Assembly: GCA_963995525.1 (NCBI GenBank)
Contig: OZ023217.1
Coordinates: 6,384,403 to 6,448,402, forward strand
Reading direction: 5' to 3'
DNA length: 64,000 nucleotides
From: Escarpia spicata
Taxonomy: Eukaryota; Annelida; Polychaeta; Sabellida; Siboglinidae
The translations under genes were made by a program, and so were the position numbers. Within the stretch, counting starts at the first letter, position 1; the number at the start of each line of letters is the position of its first letter. Shown here piece after piece: positions 35,619-48,857 of the stretch. Under the pieces are notes generated by a model. The model ran no database searches. It saw only the letters and a list, made by a program, of their open reading frames with translations, and was not told the origin of the DNA.

Positions 35619-36602
35619 CCATTTCAGTACTACAGCCCTGACCAGCTGTGACCACTGAATACTGCATTCCCAGTGAATATGCAAGATAATGGACTACTGT
35701 AGTGCTAGTGAAATGTTTGTTAACAATAATTTACCTAACTGTGCTGCTGTTATTAGAAATCTGACATATAGGTTTATATGCCGACTGCAGTTCTCAAAAA
35801 ACATATTGATTTGTAGCATTATTAATAGTGACGTGAAATACATGTCAAGAATATGGAAATATTGGTTCAATTCCCTGTACATACATTTTGTTGACGGGTG
35901 ATTTTTCATTCTGTACATTGTAACTATTGTTATAACACAACTATAGAACCATGATAATGTACTTGTATGTTGCATGGAGTCTGTGAATAAAGCAATTATA
36001 TATATTATACCTCATTTCAAGTCAAGATTTGAGCAACAAAAATGCATTTTATGAATAGGAATGTTATATATATATATATCCGGAAAGTATGATAATCAAC
36101 AAATAAAATGAGCCATATAGTTTTACATTCCATCATCATGGTAACCAACAATCCAAGATGGCCACCAAGATTTCACCGTTTTTGCAGTTGCTGAACTCGG
36201 TTGTATACCAAGTTTGCCGACATCGTTATTATGTCGATCGTCAACATCCGACAAAGATTCTTCGATAAAACTATCAAATAATCTGTCCAAAACATATGGT
36301 GGTAAATTGCTAGTTGAAGTAATGCCGTCCGCCATTATGGCCACCGCAGATTTTGATAATCCATCATTCAAAACTGTAAAAATCACTGTAAACTATTATT
36401 GACCGATAATAAACGATGACCACTGCTGAATAGCTAATTTATTCGCCTTGATAACCGTACACAACACGTGGCCCCACGTAGTGGATTATTATGAATAAAA
36501 ACGATTTGAATAGCAGACATCGTCAATGCCGAAAAACTGGCCTGTCGTACTGAAGCGTTAGAGACAATGCGGCCGGAAAACCGGCCTGTCGTACTGAAAT
36601 GG
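35619..36602. mobile_element. 984-bp piggyBac-like element at a TTAA site
   Basis: Inverted ends read CCATTTCAGTACTACAG (left) and CCATTTCAGTACGACAG (right, reversed). Outside is TGAA at 35615-35618 (a mutated TTAA) and TTAA at 36603-36606. The duplicate segment at 37,300-37,330 reads gttgccttt-TTAA-ggtgatcttc, which is the same site without the insert. CC termini plus TTAA fit piggyBac. A second inverted-end-like motif (cctgtcgtactgaag) lies just inside the right end. A short ORF remnant is present, so the element is non-autonomous. Confidence 0.9.
36123..36335 (-). pseudogene. Acidic ORF remnant in the piggyBac-like element
   Basis: An ATGGCGGAC start opens 70 codons, MADGITSTSNLPPYVLDRLF followed by D-S-F-I-E-E-S-L-S-D-V-D-D. 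An acidic, serine-rich N-terminus is common in piggyBac-type transposases, and the frame runs inward from the right end as expected. No DDD catalytic domain follows, so this is probably the residue of a deleted transposase. The upstream in-frame extension to 36386 is less likely to be coding. Confidence 0.45.
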
Positions 36603-36606
36603 TTAA

Positions 36607-37029
36607 GGTGATCTTCACTTCCAAGTTAATCTCCTAATTTAGAAAATCAAATCCTGTGCATGTAACACCATTCTGGTTTCTTGGATTATTTCAATATTTG
36701 TTAACATTCCCTCTCAAGAAACTTGTTTTATGAAATGAGTAAAACAATATCATATGACACTGGTCATGTGACACACCCACAGCATGGCAACATTTCACTG
36801 ATGAAGTCTGCAGTGCAGTCAGAATATCTGAAAACAAAAAAGCAAGATCCATGAGATATAATGTTAAGAAACAGTAACGAAAACCATTATGATCACCTCG
36901 ACATTCACATAGCAAGCAGTACGATCTCTCTAATAAATACCAACAAATGCACCATTACAGTTGTAAGGTGTTTACGCCGTAGCAGTCAAATACATGCCAA
37001 AACTGCCTCATTTCCAGTGCTATGTGTGG
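36607..37029. repeat. Tandem duplication, segment A
   Basis: Matches 37,319-37,738 (ggtgatcttca, tcctgtgcatgta, ggtttcttggatta, cattccctctcaagaaactt, gaagtctgca-tgcagtcag). The direct spacing between the copies is about 712 bp. Confidence 0.95.
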
Positions 37030-37314
37030 CAATTTTAACGCTAATCACATCATTGACTTTAATGGTGTTTGGAAGGTTGTTTATGTTGCGTAACCGATAA
37101 AACATCTGGGGTATAGCTTAAGAGGGCAGAAGAGCATGTTGCCTCAGGGAAATATTGTTTCTCTTAACGTAACAACAGTTTTTGTACAGTTATGTTTATG
37201 ACATTGTACAGAGTCTAGTATGAAAGTGCAACAAGAATTCATCCGTTGTATTTAGTTGTAAGATTAACTGTGTTTATTCACTTACTGTAATTATAGTTGC
37301 CTTTTTAAGGTGAT
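37030..37314. repeat. Tandem duplication, segment B
   Basis: Second copy of the B segment, lying between A and A' and running into the empty TTAA site at 37,315-37,318. Confidence 0.95.
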
Positions 37315-37738
37315 CTTCAGTTCCAAATTAATCTCCTAATTAAGAAACTTAAATCCTGTGCATGTAGCAACATTTTGGTTTCTTGGATTATTTAAATATT
37401 TGTTAACATTCCCTCTCAAGAAACTTGTTTTTTTTTAAGGAGTAAAATGATATCATATTACACTGGTCATGTGACACACCCATGGCATGGCAACATTTCA
37501 CTGATGAAGTCTGCAATGCAGTCAGAATATCTAAAAACAAAAAAGCAAGATCCATGAGAGATAATGTTAAGAAACAGTAACGAAAACCATTATGATCACC
37601 TCGATCATTCACATAGCAAGCAGTACGATCTCTCTAATAAATACCAACAAATGCACCATTACAGTTGTAAGGTGTTTACACCGTAGCAGTCAAATACATG
37701 CCAAAACTGCTTCATTTCCAGTGCAATCTTTGACAATT
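37315..37738. repeat. Tandem duplication, segment A' with empty TTAA site
   Basis: Starts with the intact TTAA that corresponds to the insertion site of the 984-bp element, then follows segment A until about 37,720, where the copies diverge. Confidence 0.95.
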
Positions 37739-39172
37739 TGGCCCTGTTGTTTGGGCGTGAGTTGGTGTTGATGACAGCTATCCATCCACAGCTTCCAGAT
37801 ATTCAGTCTAGTCTGGAAAAGGAGTGATTAGATCAGTGTCAGCGACATAACCTGCTGTGAATTTCTCCTGAATGGAGTCATAGGTGTGTCCTAGCACACA
37901 GGCCCTTAGCCAGGATTGAGAAATTTTCCAATTTACCTGTTATGTTCATGAAAAACCCTGTTACACACGCATTGGTATCATTAAGGGTTTTCCAAAAATC
38001 TCCAGCTGCACCCTCCCTTAACAACTGCACCCCAATTACCCCCCTAAGGCTCGCCAAATACTCAAACTACATTCTTTCACTCACTTCTGCACATAGTACA
38101 ACACCCATCTTATGCAAAAAAACACTGCTTTACTTTGTTATTGGGAAAATAAATCCACGTCATAGTTCAACACAAAGAACATGGTATCTGAAAAATAACA
38201 ATCCCATTATCCAAAGACCAAAAAACTCATTATTTGAAAAAGGAAAACCCGTTACGATTTTCCAAAAACCCCAAAAAATAAAGGGACAATGGATGTCTGG
38301 CTAAGGGACTGCTAACAACAGTTGATACAAATTCTGACTGCTTTTATCACTCAAGAAAATGTTATAATAAGTAAAATAAACATCTAATCTAGCATCTCTA
38401 CTAGTCAAGTGAATGTAATGTACCACAAGTTGTAATCATAATTTGTCCATTATCTGTCTTCTCGCTAAAGTCAAAAAGTGTTTTTTTAATTAAATGAAGA
38501 TTTACATATACAAAGTACTCACTGAAACGTTTCAAATGAGAAACATTCAAGTAAAAATAAATACTCCTTTGTAGGAAATATAAACATGATTTTTGGGATG
38601 AAACATTCAGATTAAAAAGGTAATGATCAAATTTTAAAAATGGGCAATTAAAGAACACTTTGGTGGGGATATGTGAGAAAAGTTTAGCTGATTCTTTATA
38701 ACATGATTTTATGATGAAACTTACGGATTTTGTACTTTGCAAAACAAAATTACAGATGAATAAATACCAATTGTGTTTTACTTACATGCTGAAATTTTTT
38801 TTAATATACTAAGAAATAAATTAAAATCCAACTATCATTGACAGCTTGGCTTACTGTACAACCATTTCTTGCTTCCCTACATGTATTTCGGACAGGTATT
38901 TACGGACTAGACGCTGGCATTTCGGCGACTATTTGGCACGGATTTCGGCACCGACTCTCACTCATGCAACTGTCTGACTCAGCTATGTTCCATAATCCCA
39001 TCCTTTCCCTCTGTGCTGCTCCCGCCAACCCCTCCCCCTCCTGACAACGTGCTAAGCTGTAGCAGCTGACCTGTCTGCTCCGAGTGACGTTTGATGGATC
39101 TGTGCTGTGTTTTCCAGCTCAAAACGGCTCTGTTCTAATGATTTTACTCCCTTGGTTTGTTCTTCCCTACAG
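37739..39172 (+). other. Intron 1 sequence, no feature supported
   Basis: AT-rich up to 38,830, then a C-rich patch around 39,000-39,280. No exon other than the tentative one at 39,173. Confidence 0.35.
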
Positions 39173-39312
39173 GTCTCAGGTGGCGAGATTTGGAGCACAC
39201 CGTACTGCAGCGTTTATCCTCCCCCCACCACCCTGCCCACTGCTGTGTCACCCCCCACAAAATCTGTGGGCCTGCTGAACTGTCTCGGCTAGAAATAGAT
39301 TGTAATAATTAA
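39173..39312 (+). CDS. Possible alternative terminal exon in intron 1
   Basis: A strong acceptor (tttgttcttccctacag) is followed by a frame that joins exon 1 in phase and stays open for 45 codons (LRWRDLEHTVLQRLSSPHHP and on, with CC and C residues) to TAA. A spliced product would be a short secreted peptide of about 68 residues. No family was recognised, and openness in this GC-richer patch may be chance. Confidence 0.2.
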
Positions 39313-42300
39313 GGTAATTGATGATGATGGGATTTGTTTATTCATGCTGTGTTTAGTCATCAAAGTGATGACTGTTCTCCTGGTAAACTAATAATGATTA
39401 ATGCATTGACAGTAGAAAATAATTTGATAAAATGTGAACAACTATAGTTTATTTCATTGGTGATTTTTTATTTGTTGCCCCAATTATGTGTATGTATTTT
39501 TGTATGAAGAATTTCTTGGCAAAATGCACTAAATTTTTATGACAAAACCTCTGTGCTTTGTCTTCGGTGTGTAAATGAAAGCGTAGTATTTTTTAGAACA
39601 TTTTATGAATACAAAATCGTACAACTGATAGCAGGTGCTAAAATCTTATTTGTATATTTTTATTCTGAAATTTTACCCATTTAAATTTTTCACCTGAATT
39701 GGTGGTTGTCACATTTTCCCAGAAATTCTTCATAGATAGGTTATTTCTGAAATGAAAGTCTTTATACTGTACCATAAAGACAGTGAAAAATTTCTTGCTC
39801 TGGTCGTAGCCTCTCCAGACATATGGAAGCACTGAAGAGTCATAATCTCTAGCCAGATACTTGATGGGCATACTGACAGACTGAACTCTTGACAGATGTT
39901 GCTGACAGCTGGCACCACTGCCCCAGCTGGTACTGGTCATCACTCGGTCATCACTCTCGGTCATCTGTGGTCATCTTCTGTTGGGGTCTTTATTTACAGA
40001 AACATTGAAACTGAGGTTTCCACTGTAATGGTAGTGTTGAGATTCAGTTTGATTTTTGATATCGATCATTGGTTTGGCTAATTCAATCCGTGATCGATTA
40101 TATAATCGGTTTTAGGGCAGCCATTCTAAGGAGTTTGGTTGCTAGGTGGCACTACTAGTGTGACACATCGGTGGCAGTTGACGTAAACACATCGTATTTC
40201 CCAGCGAAAAATATACCTATTCAGAATAATCACCATCCAGGGAAATGATGAAACACCTTTCTAGGTTACGGGCCAGTGATGTCTAGGCATTTAATGCGTG
40301 ATGTTTAGGCATTTAGTGCATCGCATCTTCCTACTGTTGGAAACATCACACGACAGATTATATTTAATGATCTTAGTGATTGTTTCTGTGTGTGTGTATT
40401 TAAAGTAAATAAATTACAAACGATGTGGTTGTACTAAGAAAGAAAGTACCTTGTTATCCAAAAATAACTGATACAGCCTTCTCATCAAGTACAGGAAGTT
40501 AATGAACTCTGGGATTGCTCCATTCCAATGACTGTTTACAAATACCACCCTAGTCGTGTGACTGGGTTTGTTAATCACCCCTAAATGAGGTGTGTTCCCA
40601 TGCATAAGCCTTGCATCAATGTGTCTATTTAGTTCCACTTGTTAGCTGAGTGATGGGCTGTAAAGGGGTATTTGGGGGTATCTGGGGTCGGAGTGTAGGG
40701 GTGAGATTGTGGTAGGGTGAATCAGAGCCTGGAGTATGTCCAGAGAACTCTATAGCTTTGTAGTCAAGTGAGTCGATAAATCTACAACCAGCACTGGTTG
40801 AGTTACTAGCTAGTTGACATGGTTATGTGTTATTTGCTCAGGTGGCCCAAATCATGATCCGCAGAAACTGTTTTATGTCTGAGGCTGCAGAAACATTGAG
40901 AAGTAGATACTTGGCAGGAAAAAGAATTCTGTTTAGAGACAAGGCTTCTTAGAAAGTTGTGACTTTTTTATTTTGAACTTTGTTTTTGTTATAAAAGTTG
41001 AAATAACACAGCATATTCGTTTCTTGAAGAATTGCGTTTAAAATAAGGCTACTTAGAAAGAAAATGTGACAGTTGTTATTTATTTTGTATGTGGTTTTAC
41101 TTTTTAATAGTTAAAATAACACAGCACACACTCTTCTTGAAGTGCAGAGATAACATGTTTTTACCACCTATCCATGAGTCACTATTATGTTGGTTTGACC
41201 CATAGATATCATTCATATTCCATATGTGTAAAAATGTACGCTAAATATTTGATAAATGCCTGTAGAAAATAGCCCTCTGGTGTTCAGACAAAGAACCAAG
41301 TATAAGCACCACCTGGAGGATAAGCACAGAACTGTGGCAATGATATTTATCCAACAAAAATTGGAAAAACATTTATATAAAACCTGCTTAGCTCTGAATT
41401 ATTCAGCTAACCCTGCATGTTGTCATCCAATTTGCGTTAGCACTTTTTCACAAACAGTTTTTTTTTAGAACTGCAAACCGGTTTACAAAATGCAAAGACA
41501 AATTAGGCACGCATTGGCCCGAATAGTTTGTATTGATGATCACCAGCCACTCCAATAAATCACCATTTTTGTGACACAAACTAAGGTTTTATATAATACA
41601 CACATTTTAGCTGTTTTTTATTCCGTGTTTTTCACTGATTGATGGCATTGCTGTGTCAGTGACAGTTCTTGCAGCTGCTGTAGCTGTAGTGTCTACAGGT
41701 ACAGCTACATATATCTTGTTTGCGACTGGTGGGTTTCCTACGGAGAATTCTGTGCATGTTTCAAATTCAGCAACATAAGGCATATTACATATTATCTTAT
41801 TTATTATCATTGTAGTATTCATTATTTATGATCATTTTAGTATTCATGGTATTAGTGTTTTTTTATATTTCACACATTTAGTATTACTTTTAACGAATGC
41901 AGTTTAATTTGTAATTATATATTTTAAAATAATTTACACAGAAACATTCTACAGTTTTAACATGTTTTTATAGCCTATCGTTATTATTATTTTATTATTT
42001 ACCTGGACTAATTATAATGTTAAGATATTAAGTATTTTAATCCGTGTACACACCTGTGAACAGGGCAGCTGTTCCAGATTTGACGGTGTCAAAATAAAGT
42101 TTTATTGTATTATATCATGATTCGCCTAACATATCTCCCATGGTTCCATATTGGTGTACAATCCCTGTGTTCCTATAAACAAGGCTGGGCCTGATAATCT
42201 GCCCATGCTGGTGCAGTAGGTAGGGCCTAACACTGGGTCTGTTTCCTTGGGTGGTCAAGATTATGGCCATGGTCATAGCCACAGGGGTGGGGGCTATGGG

Positions 42301-45300
42301 TTACAGTTTCCTTTTTAACCAGGAACCCCCTTTAACATTGCTAATGCCCCAAATTTAGTACAGGGCAGGTTCGTTAGCAAATGCATTTGAATGTGCATTC
42401 AAATTGCAGCCAGGATTTGTTGGTGTTTTTGAATTGGTCCCTAAACATTTGAGTTTTTAAAATGCTCAATCAAATGCATTTTAGATGCAGATATAACTGG
42501 TTATAAAATTATAATAAATATTACTATATTCTTCACCCGATACGGTTATATATTACTGCTTAATGCGATTCATATTTTGTTCCATGCATGGTAAGCGTTC
42601 ATTGTTAGGCATCATTAATCAAATAAACATTTGCGCAATTTTAATATAAAAATAAAACATTTTAAATTAATTCAAATGCATTCACAAATACCTAATCAAT
42701 CAATTGCTTGAGTATGACCCAAAACTCTTGCTGTTGAGTGGCGTTTGCATTTGATAAATTGAAACATTTGCATTCAGATGTATTGACATACATTACTTGG
42801 TATTGGTAAGGGGGGGTCAAGTATCCAGTTAGGGGTGGTGGTCAGGTCACATGTTAAGGGGTCAGTTCAATGGCAGGGGGTCAGGTATCTGGGGAATACT
42901 TCCCTATACTGCTTCCCTGAATCCCGTCATCCTGGTGGCTTGAAACCATGGCCCAGTGCTATGGATACAATTGTTTGTTGACAAGAAAACCACCCCTGTC
43001 CCCTCTGGGGCCCAGATGGGTCTTCCTAGTGGATTCACACCATGGGTGGGAGCAGACCTATGTTGATAGTACCCTGTTCCATTTTCTTTGATGTACTTCA
43101 AACACTGCCCCCTGATGGTGCCAGACCACTATTGACTTCCTATTGGCAGACATCACAACAGTCCTTTGGCTCCTAAGAAAGTGTGTCATATAATATGTTA
43201 ACACCTTTATGACACATCTGTGTAAATTCTTGAAAAGTTGGACACCAGATTGTCACAATTTAATGTTGAAATCTCTTCCCTAATTGGTGTATATAACCGG
43301 GGAAATAAAAAAACCTCACAAGGAAACAGTAAAAACCTGTTGTGAACTCACAGAGCTGAGACCTCATTCTCGAAACTCACAATGCCAGAATAATCAACAG
43401 GAAATGATTATTTTGTATATGTTTACAAACATCACATATGAGCCTATTCATTGTATATGTGTAGGTGTATCCACGTGTGTTGATAACCAACAATGAAATC
43501 CAGAAATAGATGTTTTAACCGCTTTAACGGGTAAAATCATGCCAGTTTTAATGTGTTAATCCTTATTTAGAGAAAACTTGAGTTACAAACTCTTTTAAGA
43601 ATAAATGCCATTAGCCCATGGTTATGGTGTTCTTGTTCAGAGAAGAAGGGCGCTGGAATTATTTTCTTCCCATCACTGGCTTCAGTGACTGCTCCTTTGT
43701 CCAGCTGTTGAGGTCAACTTAGTTTATCTGTGAAAAATTCGTAGTGAAGCCAGGAAAAGTAAGTGGTGATGAATTGGCCATGAACATGGTCCATTGGTGT
43801 ACAAAACGGTGATGTGATTCCGCAGGAGTGATTCCGCAGGACTAACAGGTTGCCACATACTGTGTAGGGCAAGGTCATATTAATCATGTTCTTTAGCTCT
43901 GTTGGTATCGGATAAGAGGGCACAGACCACGATTGTTTATTTGGCAACCGTTATAACATTGTGATAACATCTTGACTTAGTTATATTCTTTTTCTGTGTG
44001 GCAATCTGGTTAAATCATTACATTGTGTACACCAAATGTGTTTTTATAAAACGGTCACAAAATGTTTATTTACTCACACTCTACCCAGATGATAACCTAC
44101 CCCCCTAACCCGATATTTAGCTATAATAAGTTAGGGGAGGGCAGAAACCCCACTGCTAGAAAAGTCATTTATGTCACAGCATCTCGTCTCCATCAGGGTT
44201 CTTCTGCCTCCGGTCTCCCACACTTTGATGTGACAAGACATCAAGTGCCCCTGGTACCCTACAAGGGGTTAGGGTGGTAAACAAGATGATTGATGACAGG
44301 GGTAGGGAGCTTCCCCCTCCTATTGCCCCATTCCCCCTCCTCATTCTCACCCGCAAATGGGTTTTAAGGGTTATTTGTAGGTCAGAGGTCCAGCTTAATG
44401 TTGTCTGGTAGAATGGTTGTGTGTGTGGGGGTGGCGGGGCTGAGGGGTGGCAGAGGGTGAAGAAATGGGGACAGGCCAGAATACCCAATAATCAGAAAAA
44501 GGCAAACGTAATTGCATCAAGAAATAAAGTTTCAGAAATAAAAATGACCTAATTTTCTAGGAATCAAATGCTTTTTAATATATATATCATATTTACTTAA
44601 TTTCAACATCTTAAAAATGGTTTTCTTTCTCAGCAGTTTCATACTCAAACTGTTAGAAATATTACATATATATCTGTACTGTAATCCACGTTAACTTGAA
44701 TAAAAACTATCAGTTTAAATTTCCCACATTATTCCTGTGGTTTCTGATGTGTGAAATATGCAGGAGAAATCACACACAGTGGCACTAAGCGTCCTTTGTC
44801 CAGAGGAAATGCACGAAAATTACATCTACTTTATAATTAAGTGGCGAGAATGCCATCGTTTTGCGTGGCACATGCTCACAGTTGCATGTAGGAGCTTTCA
44901 TTCGAGATGCATCAGATGCACAGGTTCAAGTAGGATGGGATTAATATTCATCTTCATCATCATTACTCAATGTTACAATTATCGTATCCAAGCCAGAGTG
45001 GTGTCCAAGCCGGAGCGGTGTCCGTGGTGTTATAATCAAGAAATGTTATGGGACTTTAACCTTGTCAGAGGGGGAGGTGCACTAGATTCAGGATTCAGGA
45101 AGTCATATTGTTTTCCAGAGACAAAATTGTAAATCGTACTGAAATAACAAATGCGTGTTTGCGAGTGCATTTTGCATGTTTCATGAGCATGTGTGCATGC
45201 GCTCTGGTTTGGAAATGGAAAAAGGAGATTCATTTTTAAACAATAAATTGAACATTTTGAATAGAATATTTTGTTTTTAAAGAAATTATTAACTGGGAGC

Positions 45301-45419
45301 TTGAGAAATTCATGCAACGTTGGTTCGTATCAAAAACCATGTAGCTTGATTACTCCAATCACTGTTGTGTTCCAGGTGAGAAATTTGCTTTCTACTATTA
45401 TTATAAACTTGTTATACAA
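39313..45419 (+). other. Intron 1 sequence, no gene supported
   Basis: Contains a short dispersed repeat at 39,607-39,678 related to 47,337-47,415 (gaatacaaaatc, ctgatag, aaaatc, tgaaattt). Runs of g-rich gggtca phrases lie at 42,810-42,900. ORFs here lack motifs. Confidence 0.35.
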
Positions 45420-45603
45420 ATTAGACTTATGGGGTAGGATTGTCTAACTGTTAGAGCGCGAAGACTGTTGATCAAGGGCACTAGTGTTCCAGTCAGGAAG
45501 TGAAAGATCCCATACGGATAAATGGGTAACCTATCAAGGCCAAACAGAGCTGATGGTATTTTTCTATAAAACTCGGTCAATAACCGAAAATACCAAAAAG
45601 AAC
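45420..45603 (+). repeat. tRNA-derived SINE, family B, internally deleted copy
   Basis: Begins with a tRNA-like head (taactgttagagcgcgaaga, then tgatcaagggcactagtgtt) and continues gaagtgaaagatcccatacg to an A-rich end. Compared with the copy at 51,597 it lacks about 100 bp in the middle. Confidence 0.75.
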
Positions 45604-45891
45604 TGGTTCATCCAAAATAATATCAATTAAAAAAATGGAATCAAACTAGCCAAGTCAAGTTTACCGTTCAAAGACATTGTAATAATGATTAACACCCGGT
45701 GTATATATAAAGTATAATGTAACATGGGGATTGACTTCCCGTCCCATCAATAAATCTAAATTTATGTAGACTTTGCCAAAATTACTTGGGGAAAAGGCGA
45801 AGCATCCGGTCATTGAGGTCACGTCCCAGTCTTATTCGGGGCAGGTCTGTATGAACATTGCCAGACACCGCCAGTTACGATCTAAAGACAG

Positions 45892-45922
<31 letters not shown>

Positions 45923-48160
45923 CCTTGTCAGTTACTGTGGATTGCAACTGACGTAGGACATTTTCTGTGAGCATGGCATTGATAATAATGGCCAGCACAG
46001 AATGAAAGTGCATATTTCATTTTGCAAAAAGGCAACAGAGTCCAACAATATTGCCTTTAGGATAAGAATTATTATAAAATATGAGACTGTTTTTTACTCT
46101 GGTGAAGATGTGACATTTTGGTATGCATGCACACTTTAGGGACCATCTCAAAACATTGATATCTGATATCAGGTGAAATTACTTTCATTTGGGGGAGGAG
46201 GATCATAGGCAGCTTCATCTGGCATCAAACATTGATATTTTACACTTTAGATCAATGCTGTTAACATATTGATATCATCGTATCAGTGTTTACAAACTTG
46301 TTTGAGAGGGTGGGTGGGGGCTGAGGCAAGATGAAAGTAATTTTGTCTGATTTTGGACATCGACATTCTGACATGATCCCTTAGCAGAGCTAATCTGTCA
46401 ATTTATTTAAATGATTGACATGACAACATATTAAAACCAAAGTTTAGGGCAAATGTCATGCTGTGCAGCTGAATGCTGAAAAAAATTAAACATTAAATTA
46501 AGTGCGTGGTTGGACAGAAAACTCCACTTGCTTGTGTTGATGATACAAGCTGTCTACTAAAACTATTTTATGTTTCCATGGTTACACAGGTTAACAACAC
46601 TAACAAAAATCACTTAAATGTAATGATGCAGATTAAGAAGTAATTTTGACATCCTTGAAAAGTTCTTAATGCAAACATTTGTTCTTTTTATAGCAAAACA
46701 AGCATACGGTGGTACAGGATAAAACAAATATATTCATGTAGTTACTTTCCTTAGACGGGAGACCCGGTTTGATTCAGCAAATAAATAGAGTAATTACCGT
46801 GTTGAAAGGGGACCGTCTCTGTTGTGAACATGTTTGTTTTCCAGTCAAACCTAATCTGGCAGAACCAGTGATGTTGATTCCATTTTTAGATCTGCTCCAC
46901 TATTGTTTAGTTTTGATTAACCAAGATAACACTGCATACTTATTCTCAGATAGTCTGTAAATGGATTGGAGGTTAGCCCAAGTGTGTGAGAATTGTGTCA
47001 CTTTGCAATCCGTTTTTTACTCCAAATGAAGCCCCTGACCCCCCCTGTTGTGGGTCTAAATATGATGAGACATTTGGGATTGGATCCCTCGTCTTGAAAA
47101 AATGACAGTACCATTAATCAATGTCTGTAATCATAAATATGACATTAGGTTGCTGATCATCATAACAGTATCACATGATTAAAGAAGAAGCTGAATCATG
47201 TATTTGGAAATTGTTTTGGGTTAGAAAATGCCCCAAAGGGGTAAAATCACTAAAGAATGCAAGGGAAGGAATGGGTCAACAAAACCTAGCTCTTTTGCTA
47301 GGCAAAACCTGTACATGATATTAGAATATATCTCAAGAATACAAAATCATACCAGCTGATAGGATAGGAGGGGCCAAAATCACTTATGTACGTTTTAATT
47401 ATGAAATTTTGTACAGTCAAAAATGTTATACAAATTGGCATTTATCGCATTTTGCTCCTAAACCCTTCAAATACTGGCAGAAATTATTAAAACAAAAAAT
47501 GTCTTTGCATCCCGACTCTAGATTCAGCTGTAGACAGTTTGAAACATTTGATTTTGACAGTCTAAGACCACACATAAAACAACTAAGACATCAAAAAATA
47601 AATCAGCTAGTGTAGGAAAACCCAGAGGGGACAAGAACCCTAATTTTGGATCCCCAAATTCCCCCATCTATAACTAGATTTTCCAATTTTTATGGGGTAC
47701 CCTGTACAAATTACTAACAGTCAAATTCCTGTCCACCAACCGCAGGCCTTGGAGATAATACTGAACTTATACAAGTTTTCCAGGGACTGAGGAATGCAGG
47801 AATTTCGATGGATGGCCCCATTCCAGATGGAGACCCTGTGTATGCTTGCCAATATTGGCTTGTTGGAGTCCCCAATGGGGAAAGCTAGGGAGAAACATGG
47901 ATTAATTGCACCCCTATGATAAGATAACAGGGTGGCTTGGAGTCAGGCACTGCAGCCTGCTGTCACATAAGCCTGTGTCTCCCAATTGTATTTTAGCAGA
48001 CCTTTTGGGTCTCAAATGTTGAAGCTGTTTTGGGGAATGAATCGGACTGTATCTACAGTAGACAGTGCCTTGGGATATTTTTACCAAACAATTAAAATAT
48101 AATTTCTGACATGTTAAATTATGCAGTGGAAAGTAGGTTGCAATGTTTGTAAACACCTGA
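45604..48160 (+). other. Intron 1 sequence; (CA)n at 45,893-45,920
   Basis: A short CA microsatellite lies at 45,893-45,920, and a diverged dispersed repeat at 47,337-47,415. No exon was supported. Confidence 0.4.
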
Positions 48161-48166
48161 TCATTG

Positions 48167-48284
48167 TTAGACAGCAAGAAATAAACATTGGAGCAAATGT
48201 TGAACAATATCTGCTGTAGATGGGTCAAAACATTGCATATAGTACAACCTTTGCTCCAAACTAAGTTTATTCCTTGCTGTCTAA
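48167..48284. repeat. Inverted repeat with ~52-bp spacer
   Basis: The left arm 48167-48197 (ttagacagcaagaaataaac then attggagcaaa) pairs with 48250-48284 (tttgctccaa...tttattccttgctgtctaa) with a 4-base bulge. The right arm runs into the first minisatellite unit. Confidence 0.8.
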
Positions 48285-48524
48285 TGGAATATTGCAGCCA
48301 TGCACAATATATTCCTTGCTGTCTAATGGAATCTTGCAGCCATGCACAATGTATTCCTTGCTGTCTAATGGAATCTTGCAGCCATGCACAATGTATTCCT
48401 TGCTGTCTAATGGAATCTTGCAGCCATGCACAATGTATTCCTTGCTGTCTAATGGAATCTTGCAGCCATGCACAATGTATTTCTTGCTGTCTAATGGAAT
48501 CTTGCAGCCATGCACAATGTATTT
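48273..48524 (+). repeat. Minisatellite: six 42-bp units
   Basis: Units start cttgctgtctaatggaat at 48273, 48315, 48357, 48399, 48441 and 48483, nearly identical. Because 42 is a multiple of three, all frames stay open with 14-residue repeats. These frames carry no start or domain evidence and I do not call a protein. Confidence 0.97.
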
Positions 48525-48857
48525 CTTCACAGTAAATGGCTTGAATCTACACTGGTAGTGCCTATGATAATGTGTATTTAAAAACATTCTTGTGGTCTTT
48601 CTAAAACCCAGCGTTTATCGCAAGACATGGCACAAGAAGTGTGAGTGGTACGGACACTGAAACATCTCTAGTCCTTCAGCAGGTGGAATTGATATGTAGC
48701 CTGGGTAACGATTATAGCCATCTTAGATGCAAATAACCAAAAAACAGGCCAGTCTTGAAGTAACTTGGGCATTTACATTTGACGTCAGTGCTGGTGGTCA
48801 TTGCCAGGGTGTATCATCCACACCTGGGATGCATATAATTATCCACTGCCAGCTTCT

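Noticed and set aside
44758..45132. 124-codon plus ORF
   Set aside because: No motif or splice support. The composition is that of random AT-rich sequence.
48188..48587. Frames with 14-residue repeats such as IPCCLMESCSHAQC
   Set aside because: The 42-bp unit length keeps every frame open. There is no start, signal or splice evidence.
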